In this document: piece after piece, positions 48,107 to 60,267 of the stretch
Layout of the letters: every line of letters starts with the position of its first letter
Numbering within the stretch: the first letter of the stretch is position 1
From: Austropuccinia psidii
Taxonomy: Eukaryota; Basidiomycota; Pucciniomycetes; Pucciniales; Sphaerophragmiaceae
DNA length: 64,000 bases
Direction: 5' to 3'
Assembly: GCA_023105745.1 (NCBI GenBank)
Contig: JALGQZ010000004.1
Coordinates: forward strand, 64,720,612 to 64,784,611
The notes under the pieces: model-generated
The model's input: the letters and a program-made list of their open reading frames with translations, nothing else
Databases searched by the model: none
What the model was told of the DNA's origin: nothing
Program-made: the position numbers and the translations under genes

Positions 48107-50779
48107 TGTAAGATGTGACTATGAAACTGATGATAATATCACTATTAATCAACAGTACTATGCCTGTTCTTATGAAATATAATAATAGAATATTATTATA
48201 ACCACAATTATATAATTAAAGAGTTATTTCTTTCACATGTTAAACACTACTAGTGATTTTAACAGTGAGCAGTAATTGTCTACAAGAATCAATTACAAGA
48301 AGATTTTAATAATAAAAATTCTTTTATTAAAATAATAAAATTATTTTAATATATAATTATCTGTCACAGGGGCTCTTCTAAATGAAGAGGGCCTGGCACT
48401 CAGTGAACAGACTTACTTATGGAGGGCTCAAAAGGAAATACTCAAAAGATGAGAGTAATGGAGTAAGAGGATAAATTCCTAGTCATAAAATAATAAGTAT
48501 AAAAGATAAGAGAGACAAAGCAAAAGCAATAATAAAGAGCCAACCACAAATAATCCTGAGTCACTGTTTCAACCTGTTCAGAAAAGAGAAAAGGGATTAA
48601 TAAGGATATGGCCACCAGGACTCTACTGAACAGGTGAGGGAAGGCTAAGACTAACTTAGTAAATAATAAAATAATATTCCAAAAGTGAGAATAAAATAAT
48701 ATTAAATAATAAATCAACTATTTTAATTAACTGGGGGAAAAACCCCCAGGTGGGTGAAGAGGGGCTGGTATATGTGAGAAATACCAGCCTTGGAGTTTGA
48801 GTGTTGAGATACTTGTCTGTATGCTGGAAGAAGTTGGATGTGGGATTGAATCCTGTATTGGTGAATCCAATACAGGTTATACAGTCAATACAGGTATTTG
48901 CGCCTGTATTGATCACAGGCCTGTATTTGGTGAATCCTGTATTTGGGTCTTGCCTGTATGACTGTATTGAGGTTTGAAAACTGTATTTGGATCTTGCCTG
49001 TATGAAAACTGTATTTGGAGAATCTTGAATGAAACCCCCTTGCTGATTGGGTTTTGAGGGGTATCAATGAAGTAATGATTGTGGAATATAATTGGTAATG
49101 CCCCTGCCTCCTTGGCTGTGACATTATCTTTTGAAAGAATAATTATAATGATAATTCTTGAAGAAAACTGATTTTAGAGAAAAACTTTAAGAATTAAAAA
49201 TAAATCACTCACTAATATTCCAAAGAACTTATTGAAAGATAAGATAGAGAGATTTGATGTAGAATTGTGGATTTTAAGGATCAAAAATGAATTTATAGCA
49301 GTATTACAACAATATATAGTTGGATTCTATGATTTCACTTCTTTCTCATTGATTCTGAAAGATTTAAAACACTTAAGAATAGCTATAACTAATACTTACT
49401 TGTTGGTAATAATGATTTGAAATGATAATAAGATGATTCTGTGGAAAAAACAGCAAGAGGAGGCCTGTTTTAAGTCAACAAAAGCTCACAGAGGCGTGCC
49501 ATGGAGCAAACTGAAAAACCAGTGAGTGAGAAAACAATAAACACTTTTGGATTATTGATTGCATCATCTGTTGTCACGTAAGATTATCATAATTACTTAA
49601 TTGATGCTTTCACATGACTACCAACCCCAATATGGTTAATAATAAAAGGAGTAAAATCTGTAAATCTTCTTTTATTACAAAATAATCATTGATTTCTCAA
49701 AGCTATCAATGTTATTGGCAATTTCATCACAGGTTGTAATTACTGTGAATTTTTGAAGATTCAGTGTTTCACGTAGAATAGTCAAAAATGGACTGTAAGT
49801 AACACTTTGAATTTTACTAGTAAAATCATAATTATTTTTGGTTTTACTATAGATAATACAGTTATCTATTAGTCCTGAAGGTTTCAGAAAGATTCATTGA
49901 GAATTGTATTTTTAATGAATTTTTGAAGTTTTTACCTCATTTCTACGTAGAATTGCAAATATCTGTGTTTCACTGGTTGCTATGAGGTAAATCAATGGAT
50001 AAAAGTCCAAAAAGGGTTTTAATTACTCTTTTGGGGTTTATCCATGGATAATCATTAAGAATCGACGTGGTTACAGGAGTCTAAGTAGCTCTTTACCTCC
50101 TTGGCATGTCAAAATAGCAGGTTATTTGCTATTTTCTGGTGTTTTACAGTAGTTGTAACTTGGTAACCAAGTTCCCAAAGAGTTTTGGTTTACCAATTGG
50201 GCCAAGATGAGCCATGGATCCATGCTCTGGAGCTATCCACGCCTCTGAGGCCTCAGAAGTTGGGTACCCTGGCTCTCTTTGATGTCTTTTGTCCCCCTTG
50301 CCTATTTTTCATGTAAAAATAGAAAATTAAGCTTAAAGTGAGATATCCACTATGGGTGTACCAAAAGTCCATGTAAGAATACCATGATATTAAGTGCTCA
50401 AAACATGCATAACACTATTTTTAGTGTATATGTAACATGGGATTTCTCACTTTCCCATTATTTTGGCGTGAAATTAAGAAAAACAAAAATTTTCACGGAT
50501 CTTTTCTGTGATATTGATGATGTGGTATTGAAGTATTTTCCATTTTACCACCTCAAAGAGTTATTTTGAGCTTATTCACTCTATGGAGCTACCTTAGGTG
50601 ACTTTTTGTGTAGAATCCAAATCTGGCTTCAAATCCATGGATTTACTTACTCAATAAAAAGTTATTCATCTTTTCTGAAATTAAAAATGATGAATTTTTG
50701 GATATATGAATGATTTAAAATTTATTTTTAAGATAATTGTGGCCTATTTGGGTATGTAAAATATACCCCAAGGCTCACA
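48107..50779 (-). repeat. 3' LTR of element F
   Basis: It begins TGTAAGATGTGACTATGAAAC and ends CCCCAAGGCTCACA. It is homologous to 57248-59117 along its whole length except for the solo LTR at 48362-49123 and its duplicated TTATC. Without that insert the length is about 1.9 kb. Confidence 0.92.
48362..49123 (-). mobile_element. Solo LTR inserted in the F 3' LTR
   Basis: A 762-bp unit starts TGTCACAGGGGCTC and ends CTTGGCTGTGACA, flanked by a perfect 5-bp duplication TTATC (48357-48361 and 49124-49128). Its minus strand is homologous to the last 390 bases of the E LTR (CCCCCAGTTAATTA ... GTGCCAGGCC ... CCCCTGTGACA), so it belongs to a related, shorter LTR family. No internal region remains, which points to LTR-LTR recombination. 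The empty site is preserved in the partner LTR near 57500. The region 48840-49015 has about twelve CTGTAT/ATACAG words. Confidence 0.92.
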
Positions 50780-50937
50780 TTCCCTCCCACCAAAGAAATA
50801 AAATTGTACTACAATTTTATCAATGGGAGAAATAATAAAAAGCCCCAAGGGGGGTTAATGTCCACTGTCCAACCTCTTTACATCACTAATATCAAGTAAT
50901 TTAAACCACATATATATAGACATATTCAGGCTTGTGC

Positions 50938-53900
50938 CCTTCTTTCATGTCTAAATCTTCTCAGGAGCTTATCTGAGTCAGGTATATTTGATTCTGCCAG
51001 CCATTCATCTTCATGTACTGGATTTCTATATTTCCTTAATGACTTTCTTTATCCTTTTGTCTTCATTCTGTTCCACTGGTGGGACAGTCAAAGGAGTTGG
51101 GTTCCTTAGAGGAAACAATTCTTTATCAGCTGGTTGATAAGGTTTTATCAAGCTTACTGGAGAAGTGGGGTGTTTATTTTCCAATTCACCACTCAATTCC
51201 ACTTGAACTGCATTGGTTCCATGTAAGGCAACAATTACAAATGGTCCTACATAGGAATCTTTAAGTTTCTTTGGGCCTTTGATATTATTAAAATTAAAGG
51301 TTGAAACTAGAACTAAGTCCCCTACTTTGAAGTCTGGTACTTTATGACTCTTGTCCCACTTCTGTTTTGCATAATCAAAAGCATCATCCATACTTTGTTT
51401 TGCACAATGTTTTACTTTATCAAGCATTATCTTGAAGCTGGAAGCTGTAGGATGAATGTCAATCAAGTCTTTCCTCAGTGTGTCTGCTGGGAGTCTTGGA
51501 TTCCATCCTTTTTCTAACATAGCAGGAGTTTTTCCTGTGGAAGAATGGACTGATGTCTTGTATGCCAATTCTAATGCAGGTATCAGAGTGCACCAGTCAT
51601 GGGTAAAGCCATCTGAGTCTTTGAATTCTAACCCATAAGCACAAAATCTCCTGATCATGTCTTCTAAAGTTTGAATCATCCTCTCTGCTAGCCCATCTGT
51701 TTGAGGGTGATATGCTGTAGAGAATGATAACTTAGTCCCAAAAAATCTATGAAGATTGGTCCAAAGTGCAGATGTGAACTTGGGATCTCTGTCACTGATG
51801 ATATTCTTAAATAATCCTGTATGAGAAACAACTCTACTCCATAGAAGAAGAGCTGTATCTATAGCAGTGTCATCTTTATGACATGGTAAGAATATGGGAG
51901 TCTTGCTATATCTGTCTCCAATGACTAAACAAGCATTATAACTTTTATCACCACTTGGAGGAAGTGCTGTGAATCAATCCATGTGAACAACTTCCCAAGG
52001 GGATTTTGGTTCTTGAATATGGATCATAAGTCCAAATTTCTTGCCTGTACTCCTGTTTTCTTTTTGATATCTGTCACAGGTATGACAATATTCAATGGTT
52101 TCTTTTCTCCAAGATGGCCACCATGCACAGTTCTTCACTTTTTCAAGTGTTCTGTCCTCTGACAGGTGTCCAGAATAGATGATATCATGGCATTCATGAA
52201 GAATTGTATTGATAAGCAATCTGCTGCATAATGTCATTACACAAGAATGTTTGGTTCTGTGGTAAATAATTCCATCAAACAAGTGAACTCTCCCTTCAGA
52301 ATAGGAATTTCTCCAAACTTCATCCAGTGAATTGACCAAAGATGTATCTTTGCAGTCTTTATCTAATAAAGAAGTCAAGATATGGCAATTATTGTCTTGC
52401 TTATAAGATTCTCTGACCTCTTCAAAGAATTCAGTCCCAATATCAGTTATGTTAATCCCTTCAGTTGGAATCTGTGGTTCAGCTTCCAAAGGTACATAAG
52501 CTGGGTTATCAGGAGTATTGGCTAATGCCCACCTGCTAAGTCCATCAGAATTTTTGTAAATGTTTCCTGCTTTGTGGACTATAGTCATGTTTCCTCTATA
52601 TTCTTGAATGGCTATTTGCCATCTCAACATATGTATGTTGGGAGTTTTCATGTTAAGAAGTGATTTTACTGCATTACAGTCAGTTATCACTTCAAAAACA
52701 CTGCCATCAAGATAATAGTGTAATTTCTCAAGTGCCCATACCAAACATAAGCACTCCATTTGGCTTGCACCATATCTGGCTTCTGTTGGTTTGATTTGCC
52801 TTGAGATGTAACAAACTGGTCCTTCTATAGGTTTGTCATCAATAATTTGGACTTGATGTAGGGCTGCCCCTAATCCATCTCCACATGCATCAATGTACAA
52901 TTTAAAGGGAATATTCCAGTCAGGCATTAGGAGTAAAGGTGCTTCTGTAAGAGCTCTCCTTATCTTCTAATAAGCTTTAATTCTCTCCTGTGTCATTTCA
53001 AATACAGTATGTTGATCACAGATTCTATAAAGTGACTTGGCTAGAATTGCAAAGTCTTTCAAGTGTTGCCTATAAGAACTGGCAAACCCAAGAAAAGATA
53101 TTCTTATTTTTTATGCTGGGGTATTGGCTTAAGTAACACTGCTGCTACTTTGTTTTTGTCAATACCCAAGCTTAAACCAGAAACAATATGTCCTAATGCT
53201 TTGAGTTCTTCAAAACCAAAATTGCATTTCTTAAGTGAAATCTTCATGTTCACTTCTGCCACTTTGTGAAGTACTCTTGCAAGTCTTTCAAGGTGCAAAG
53301 ACCATGAATCAGAACATATGATAATATCATCAATATAGATGATAAGCCATCCTTCAGACAACTCTGTGGGAAAGATGGTGTTCATCATTTTTGATAATGG
53401 GATGGAGCATTTTTAATGCCAAATGGCATCCTAAGATACTCATAAATACCACAGTGAGTGATAATTCTAAGTAATTTCTTAGCTTTAGGTGTCAAAACAT
53501 TCTGATGGAAGCCTTTGAATGCATCCATTGATGTTATATACTTGGCTTTAGACAATTGAGTCAAGGTTTCTTGAATTACAGGGATTGGATACCTATCTGG
53601 AACTGTGTAGGTATTCAATGCTCTGAAATCTCCAACCATTCTTGACTTGTCATTATGCCAGGCAATAATAACAGGTGTTGTCACTTCTACTTCCTCATTA
53701 TGGCCTACCTTTCTTAGTACACCAAGTTGGATTAACTCTTGGATATGTTTTTCCAAGGCTTCTCTAGCTCTGGGACTGGCTGGATAAGCTGGTCTTCTAA
53801 GTACTGGAGGATATGGCCTGTCAATATTAAGAGTGATATCAACTTCATGTCCCCTTATAGCACCCAATGGTTCATTATCAGAGGCAAATGCATTATTGTA

Positions 53901-56562
53901 TGTGTATAACACATTAATAAGTTCATTCCTCATTTTTGGTGACAATGATGGATTAATTTGTGCTTCAACAAGTTGATTAGACACAAATTCATCTTTATAA
54001 GTATCTTTGACAGAAGATACTACAGATATTTGTTTTGGCATATTGGAAAAAGCAAATTTTTGTCTTTTGTTATCTCCAATTGTGAAGTATCTGTCTTTAT
54101 GGTTATTTATGTCAATACCATAAATATTCAAGTAATCATTTCCAAGAATGATGTGCTGAGATGTGCAATTATCCATTACCACAATCTCAATTTTCATCCT
54201 CACACTGCCTGCTGGGTGTGGAAATACAATATTAGTGTCTAATATACCCAAGGGGTACATATTGTTACTGGCACTACTAAATTGCACACCTTCTATTGGT
54301 AATGGATGGTTTTTCCATTCAGGAAGTATAATTTGGAGATAATCTTTGCCCACACAAGTGCAAAATGCCCCTGTATCGAAATTTACTTTTGCTTCAATAT
54401 CACTCATCAAAACTGATGTGATACAGGATGCTCCAGCAGTGTAACCTTTTCCTCTAGCAGGTTTTGTTTTACACATTCCGGCATCTTGGATATTGATCAG
54501 GTTGCAGCTATCCTCACTGTACTGTGGCAAGTGGGTATGGACTTCTGTGACCTCAAAGAAAGCTGTGATGTTTTCAATGGGATAGTCCTCCACTGGTGTA
54601 TCCTCAGAGACTGCAGAATCTTGATCAGACTCCTCTTTCTCTTCAGTACCCTGAATTCCTTCAATGACTTGAACTTCATTGATTTTTGTCTTTTTGGTGC
54701 AAGTGTTTGCTAAATGTGACGTACTTCCACATTTATGACACTTCAAGATAGGTCTTTCTGGTCTTTTATCCTCTCTGGGAATCTTTGGGACCATCTTGGA
54801 TTCTATAGGGATTCTAGTCCAAGTTTTACCAATTCTTGTTCTGGTAATGATATCTTCCATTGCATTAATGTAGTCTTCTGTTGAACAGGGTTCTACACAT
54901 CTGCTTTTGATAGCATGTTCCAGTTCTCCTCCACACTTTCTTAATATCTTCATATTAATCATAGTGTAAGACATATCTGGGTGTAAAGCAGATAATCTAT
55001 CTTTTTGCTTGAAGAACCAAGTAAGTGGTTTATCTTTCTCTGAGTTAAAAATGGCACTTTCAAAAGCATTTTCCATTTTAAACCTCCAAGAATTGTTGGC
55101 CCATTTGGTAATCACTTCAGATTTCCACCAAGATCAATCATGTTTTCCATGATCCATTCTCATTTTGTAATACCATTTCTTTGCAGTTCTGGTAAACAAA
55201 GAGTGTAATTTCCCCACTATGATTTCATCAGGTATATTAAAGTCTTCCTGTAACATATCAATAGTCCTGATGAACTCAATATGGTTGTATTCTCCTTCAC
55301 CAGAGAATGTTGGCCATGCTTCTAATTTGGGAATATCTTTAACAGAGACAACATTTTCTCCTAAAAGTGGGGTAAAACTTCCTTTAACAGAAAGTTTTTC
55401 TTCAGTAAAAGGTGTAGAATGTCTTGGCATATGTGGTTCAAAATTCTTATGAATTTGTTCTACATTTGCAATGATTTCATTCTTTAACTTCTGCCTTTCA
55501 CTGTCACTTTTTGCTAGATGTGTAGCAAACTGATTGGTATTTTCAACTATCTCTAAGACATGGTCTTGTAGAGTTTTAATTTTATCATTCATTTTAAAAA
55601 TAAAAAGATCTTCCATTTCATCATTCTGAATCTGACATGTACTCTCAATTCTGCTACAAGCATTGATAACTGAATCAATTTTGACATTTGTCAATTCATA
55701 CCATTCAGTATATTTCTTATCATGTTTTTTCAATTCATTAATTTCTAATGCTATTTTAGTTAAATTTGAATCAAGTTTACCAATTTCTACATTATCTATT
55801 TGCGTGGAAAAGTCCTTTTCATCCTTTCCTGCTCCTTGGCTGTGAATTCCATGAGAGTTCTGGCCATGTTGAACACACTGTCCACGGCTGAAGGCTCCAA
55901 TTTGGGGATCCTGTACCCTTGTGGGTAAGGTCTGTGCCAATTGGCTTTGGCTTTGCCTTTGCCTTGATGGTTCTTGGGACCTTTATGCTTCTTCTGAGGT
56001 CCTTTGGGATTGTATTTGGACACTTCTGGAGCTGGTAGACGCCACTGGGGCCTCTGTCTCCAAAGCTGGAGTCATTTCCAGTTCCTTCTTCTGGTCTATG
56101 GATAAAAGACTTTGGTTCTTCAACCAATTCTTTATCTTTTTGAACTTGTCTTTGCATGACAGGAGGCTCCATCCTCCTAAGAGTTCTATGGTCTTCTCCT
56201 GACCCAGAAAGCTCTTGATGTGTAAGTAGGAGTTGATGGCCCCCTGCCAAAGGCTTGGGCATATTTCCCACTCCTCTTCTTTGGCTGCTCTGAACCAATT
56301 TTTGTACTGGCATTGATATATTTCTATTGCTGCCAATTGAAAATGGTTCAGCCCTGGAAATATTGTCATGAATCAGTTCAGGCTCAGAATTCACGTCAAA
56401 ATCTGTGGGTACAGACCTTGGGGAATGGGGGAAAACTCTGGCATCCTCCAAATGTGTCTTTCTTGTAGAAGACTTGGCACTTCTGGATTTGGTTTTGCCT
56501 CCTCTTTGTCCACATCCATCTGGTTGGACTGAATAGTTGCTTCCATTTCTGGTATGCACCAT
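50938..56562 (-). pseudogene. Gag-pol of element F with multiple lesions
   Basis: Read leftwards from ATG 56562: Gag with coiled coil (55500-55800), the capsid motif TFSGEGEYNHIEFIRTIDML, and a CHKCGSTSHLANTC zinc knuckle (near 54720). Then protease with NFDTGAFCTCVG (near 54370), reverse transcriptase with YIDDIIICSD, RNase H and integrase with zinc domain, [11 protein letters not shown] and a chromodomain-like end. Lesions: a frameshift near 56020; TGA for Trp at 55134-55136; a one-base loss after SHYQ near 53388; a frameshift after PQHKK near 53104; a stop near 52967; TGA for Trp in HMDW at 51974-51976; and a deletion before the chromodomain near 51027. Long blocks are otherwise intact (53385-55115, 51974-52927), so inactivation seems moderate in age. 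Confidence 0.93.
55796..56369 (-). CDS. Overlapping reading frame inside gag of element F
   Basis: A second frame within F gag encodes YQCQYKNWFRAAKEEEWE and a GWSLLSCKDKFKKIK segment (55983-56369). After the same frameshift that affects gag near 56020, it continues with [24 protein letters not shown] (55796-56023). It matches the overlapping frame of copy A (20947-21393) at WE, GW-x-x-LS-x-K, KKIK, YRIP and [11 protein letters not shown]. One indel shifts both frames together, so the product is now split. Function unknown; no domain recognised. Confidence 0.5.
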
Positions 56563-56613
56563 TTTCACGTCAATTTAAATATAAAAGGTGAAAATATAAG
56601 ATAAAATACACAC

Positions 56614-56772
56614 CTTTTGGTGGTAATCTAGTCTTTTCTGAGTTAAATAAGGTGCCTCTTTTAGCAATTTGCACCTCAATACTGTCTTCAAATTCTGCTT
56701 CCGAAGATTCTGGACTAGTGATATATCTTTTACTGAGTCTGTTGCCAGCTGCACAGTATTTGATCAAAGACA
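56614..56772 (-). CDS. Putative leader exon upstream of gag (element F)
   Basis: A 159-nt open stretch (SLIKYCAAGNRLSKRYITS ... SEKTRLPPK) lies between a 3' splice site (TTTTCTCTAG at 56773) and a 5' splice site (AAAG|GTGTGT at 56613). The intron to 56549 would be 65 bases and ends ATGGTGCATACCAG, containing the gag ATG. Position, border type and length class match the leader exon of A although the protein sequence differs. There is no obvious domain. Confidence 0.5.
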
Positions 56773-57127
56773 CTAGAGAAAAAATTATTTTTTATACTTT
56801 TTAAAATATTTTTAAAGATTTTTTTACAAGTTTTGTATTTTTTAATATTGAAAAAAATATTCTTTTTAAAGAAAAAAAATTAAAATTTAAGATTTTGAAT
56901 GAAAATTAATTCAGAGTAACTCAAAGAATAATTTTATAAGTTTTTGGATGTGAAAAAGCCATGTGGAAAAACAGTATAAAATTAAACCAAATTCCTCAAT
57001 GAAAAACATTTCCAAAACAATTTCAAAAATGAGAATTATTTTAACTTCAAAATGAAAGAAAAAAATATTAAATTAATATATTTTAGAACTTAAAAATATA
57101 TTAATTAAGGGTACAAGGTTCAAAAAA

Positions 57128-57258
57128 CACGGCCAGGCCCCCAAATGTAAGATGTGGTAGGTATGGTGGTTTTTTAGAACAAAAAAATGAAGTCTAGAAT
57201 ATGATTATATCCAAAAATCTGGTTACAATCACGGCCAGGCCCCCAAATGTAAGATGTG
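57128..57258 (-). repeat. Duplicated LTR-end/primer-site block of element F
   Basis: The 29-base block CACGGCCAGGCCCCCAAATG plus TAAGATGTG occurs at 57128-57156 and again at 57230-57258, 102 bases apart. Each copy joins the primer-site block to 11 bases of LTR end. Between them are 73 bases not found elsewhere in the element. Only the right copy is continuous with a full LTR (57248-59117). Confidence 0.9.
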
Positions 57259-59117
57259 ACTATGAAACTGATGATAATATCACTATTAATCAACAGTACT
57301 ATGTCTGTTCTTATGAAATATAATAATAAAATATTATTATAACCACAATTAAATAATTAAAGAATTATTTCTTTCACGTGTTAAACACTACTAGTGATTT
57401 TAACAGTGAGCAGTAATTGTCTACAAGAATCAATTACAAGAAGATTTTAATAATAAAACTTCTTTTATTGAAATAATAAAATTATTTTAATATATAATTA
57501 TCTTTTTCAAGAATTATTATAATAATAATTCTTGAAGAAAACTAATTTTGGAGAAAAACTTTAAGAATTAAAAATAAATCACTCACTAATATTCCAAAGA
57601 ACTTATTGAAAGATAAGATAGAGAGATTTGACGTAGAATTGTGAATTTTAAGGATAAAAAATGAATTTATAACAGTATTACAACAATATATAGTTGGATT
57701 CTATGATTTCACGTCTTTCTGATTGATTCTGAAAGATTTAAAACACTTAAGAATAGCTATAACTAATACTTACTTGTTGGTAATCATGATTTAAAATGAT
57801 AATAAGATGATTCTGTGGAAAAAACAGCAAGAGGAGGCCTCTTTTAAGTCAACAACAGCTCACAGAGGTGTGCCATGGAGCAAACTGAAAAACAAGTGAG
57901 TGGGAAAACAATAAGACTTTTTGGATTATTGATTGCATCATCTGTTGTCATGTAAGATTATCATAATTACATAATTGATGCTTTTATGTGACTACCAACC
58001 CCAATATGGTTAAGAATAAAAGGAGTAACATCTATAAATCTTCTTTTATTCCAAAATAATCATTGATTTCTGAAAGTTATCAATGTTATTGGCAATTTCA
58101 TCACAGGTTGTAATTACTGTGAATTTTTGAAGATTCAGTGTTTCACGTAGAATAGTCAAAAACGGAGTGTAAGTAAAACTTTTAATTCTTTTTGGTTGTA
58201 CCATAGATAATACAGTTCTCTATTAGTCCTGAAGGTTTCAGAAAGATTCATTAAGAATTGTATTTTTAATGAATTTTTGAAGTTTTTACCTCATTTCTAC
58301 GTAGAATTGCAAATATCAGTGCTTCACTGGTTGCTATGAGGTAAATCAATGGATACAAGTCCAAAAAGGGTTTTAATTACTCTTTTGGGTTTCATCCATA
58401 GATAATAATTAAGAATTGACTTGGTTACAGGAGTCTAAGTAGCTCTTTACCTCCTTGGCATGTCAAAATAGCAGGTCATTTGCTATTTTCTTAAGATTTA
58501 CAGTAGTTGTAACATGGTAACCAAGTTCCCAAAGGGTTTTAGTTTACCAATTAGGCCAAGATCAGCCATGGATCCAAGCTTTGGAGCTGTCCACACCTCT
58601 GAGGCCCCAGAAGTTGGGTACCCTGGCTCTCTTTGATGTCTTTTGCCCCCTTGCCTATTTTTCACGTCAAAATAGAAATTTAAGCTTCAAGTGAGATATC
58701 CACTATGGGTGTACCAAAAGTCCATGTAAGAATACCATGATATTAAGTGCTCAAAACATGCATAACACTATTCTTAGTGTATATGTAACATGGGATTTCT
58801 CACTTTCCCATTATTTTGGCTAAAAATCAAGAAAAACAAAAATTTTCACGGATCTTTTATGTGGTATTGAAGTATTTTCCATTTTACCACCTCAAATACT
58901 TAAATTGAGCTTATTCACTCTATGGAGCTACCTTAGGTGAATTTTTGTATAGAACTCAAATCCGGCTTTAAATCCATGGATTTACTTACTCAATAAAAAG
59001 TTATTCATCTTCTCTGAAATTAAAAATGATGAATTTTGGATATATGCATGATTTAAAATTTATTTTTAAGATAATTGTGGCCTATTTGGGTATGTAAAAT
59101 ATACCTCAAGGCTCATA
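57248..59117 (-). repeat. 5' LTR of element F
   Basis: It starts TGTAAGATGTGACTATGAAAC and ends CCTCAAGGCTCATA. It keeps the uninterrupted version of the site where the solo LTR entered the partner LTR (ATAATTATCTTTTTCAAG near 57500). Its last bases show C-to-T relative to the partner's CTCACA. Confidence 0.92.
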
Positions 59118-59122
59118 GTTTT

Positions 59123-59512
59123 CCCCCCAGTTAATTAATATATTTTGATTTTATTATATCTTTATTTATCTTATCATTCTTTTTGAGTGAATACTAATAT
59201 TATCAATTCAGTCATTTAGCACCTCTTTAATTTTCTTTCTTTTCCCGTGAATGGATATTTGGTGGTCATATCCTTAATAATTCCATTGTTCACTTTGGCA
59301 GGTTGAAATAGTGATTAAGGACTTACTTGGTTGGCTCTTTGGCCATTTGGCTTCTTATTTCTCTTATTGCATCTCATTTTTGTACTTGCATATTTCTTAG
59401 AGAAATTCATTTCTTTCATTTTATTTTCTTTATTCTTTTGGAGTCTTCCAAGTGAGTTCCCTGATTGCTATGTGCCAGGCCACTCTTGTTCTCAACTAGC
59501 GCCCCTGTGACA
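59123..59512 (+). repeat. 5' LTR of element E, right part
   Basis: This continues the LTR broken at 48106. The break point sequence is CTGGGGGGTTTT | GTTTTCCCCCCAGTTAATTA. The homologous solo LTR on the minus strand at 48362-49123 shows the unbroken form GGGGGTTTTTCCCCCAG. It ends CTAGCGCCCCTGTGACA. Confidence 0.85.
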
Positions 59513-60267
59513 TTATATTAATTAACTCATAATTTTTTTCATTCTGTTCATTCTTTCTTTATAATTTAATTCACTCATTTCATTGAAATTGTGACTCTTT
59601 AATACTTCTGAACTTTATGATTCATCATCACCTCTAAATTTTCTCTCATTCATCCTTTATTTTGAAAATTAAAAGCTGTCCCATTTTTATTTTTTTTGTT
59701 TTCTCTTTTCAAATCTTATTTAAAATCATAAATTTCATTTCATCCATAATTCAGGGTTTAATTTTAAATTTGAGTTTCAAATTTCTCATCAAAATTCATT
59801 TGGTCACATTCTTCACATCAAGATTCATATTGATTCATTTTTCAAGAATTTTGATTTTTTTAAAGAAGAACTCACTTTATTTGATTTGATTTATTGATTT
59901 GACATAAATTGATATTGACTTCAAGAAGATTGATTGAGCTGAAGAGTTCATTGATTTTTATGATTTTTTCACATCAAAAATTTTGACATGAATTGATTTT
60001 GCCTCAATAATCCATTTGATCAGTTGATTTTCTGCAATATTTTGATTTTGATTGATTTAAAATATTGATTTATTGACTTGAAGATTCCATTTTTACATTT
60101 GATTGATTGATTTACCTCAAGAATTCATTTTGATTGATTGGTTTTTCTTCAAGAAATTGATTCTGATTTTTTGATTTTGACTTCAAGTTTGAGTTGATTT
60201 GCCTCAAGATTTTCACCTTCAAATTTTGATTTTGTTCATTCATTTAAATTTTTTATTCCTTAAATCA
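59513..60267 (+). other. Leader of element E with TTGATT/CTTCAAG low complexity
   Basis: After the LTR no TGG-type primer site is visible; the sequence begins TTATATTAATTAACTC. From about 59830 to 60240 the leader is a low-complexity mix of TTGATT, TGATTGAT and CTTCAAG/CCTCAAG words in irregular alternation. No coding frame is supported. Confidence 0.55.

Larger units (their letters stand above)
48107..59117 (-). mobile_element. Ty3/Gypsy chromovirus F, inserted in the E LTR
   Basis: A full-length element on the minus strand with LTRs at 48107-50779 (3', enlarged by an insertion) and 57248-59117 (5'). The perfect target-site duplication is GTTTT (48102-48106 and 59118-59122). Its LTR start (TGTGAGCCTTGGGGTATA) and primer block resemble those of A, but LTR bodies and proteins are clearly diverged, so F is a sister family. 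The outer right terminus reads CTCATA instead of CTCACA, a single C-to-T change at the LTR end. Gag-pol has several lesions and is inactive. Confidence 0.93.

Noticed and set aside
47104..48118. Several open frames of 60-153 codons
   Set aside because: They lie inside the E LTR, change frame without pattern and reflect the GC-richer repeat composition.
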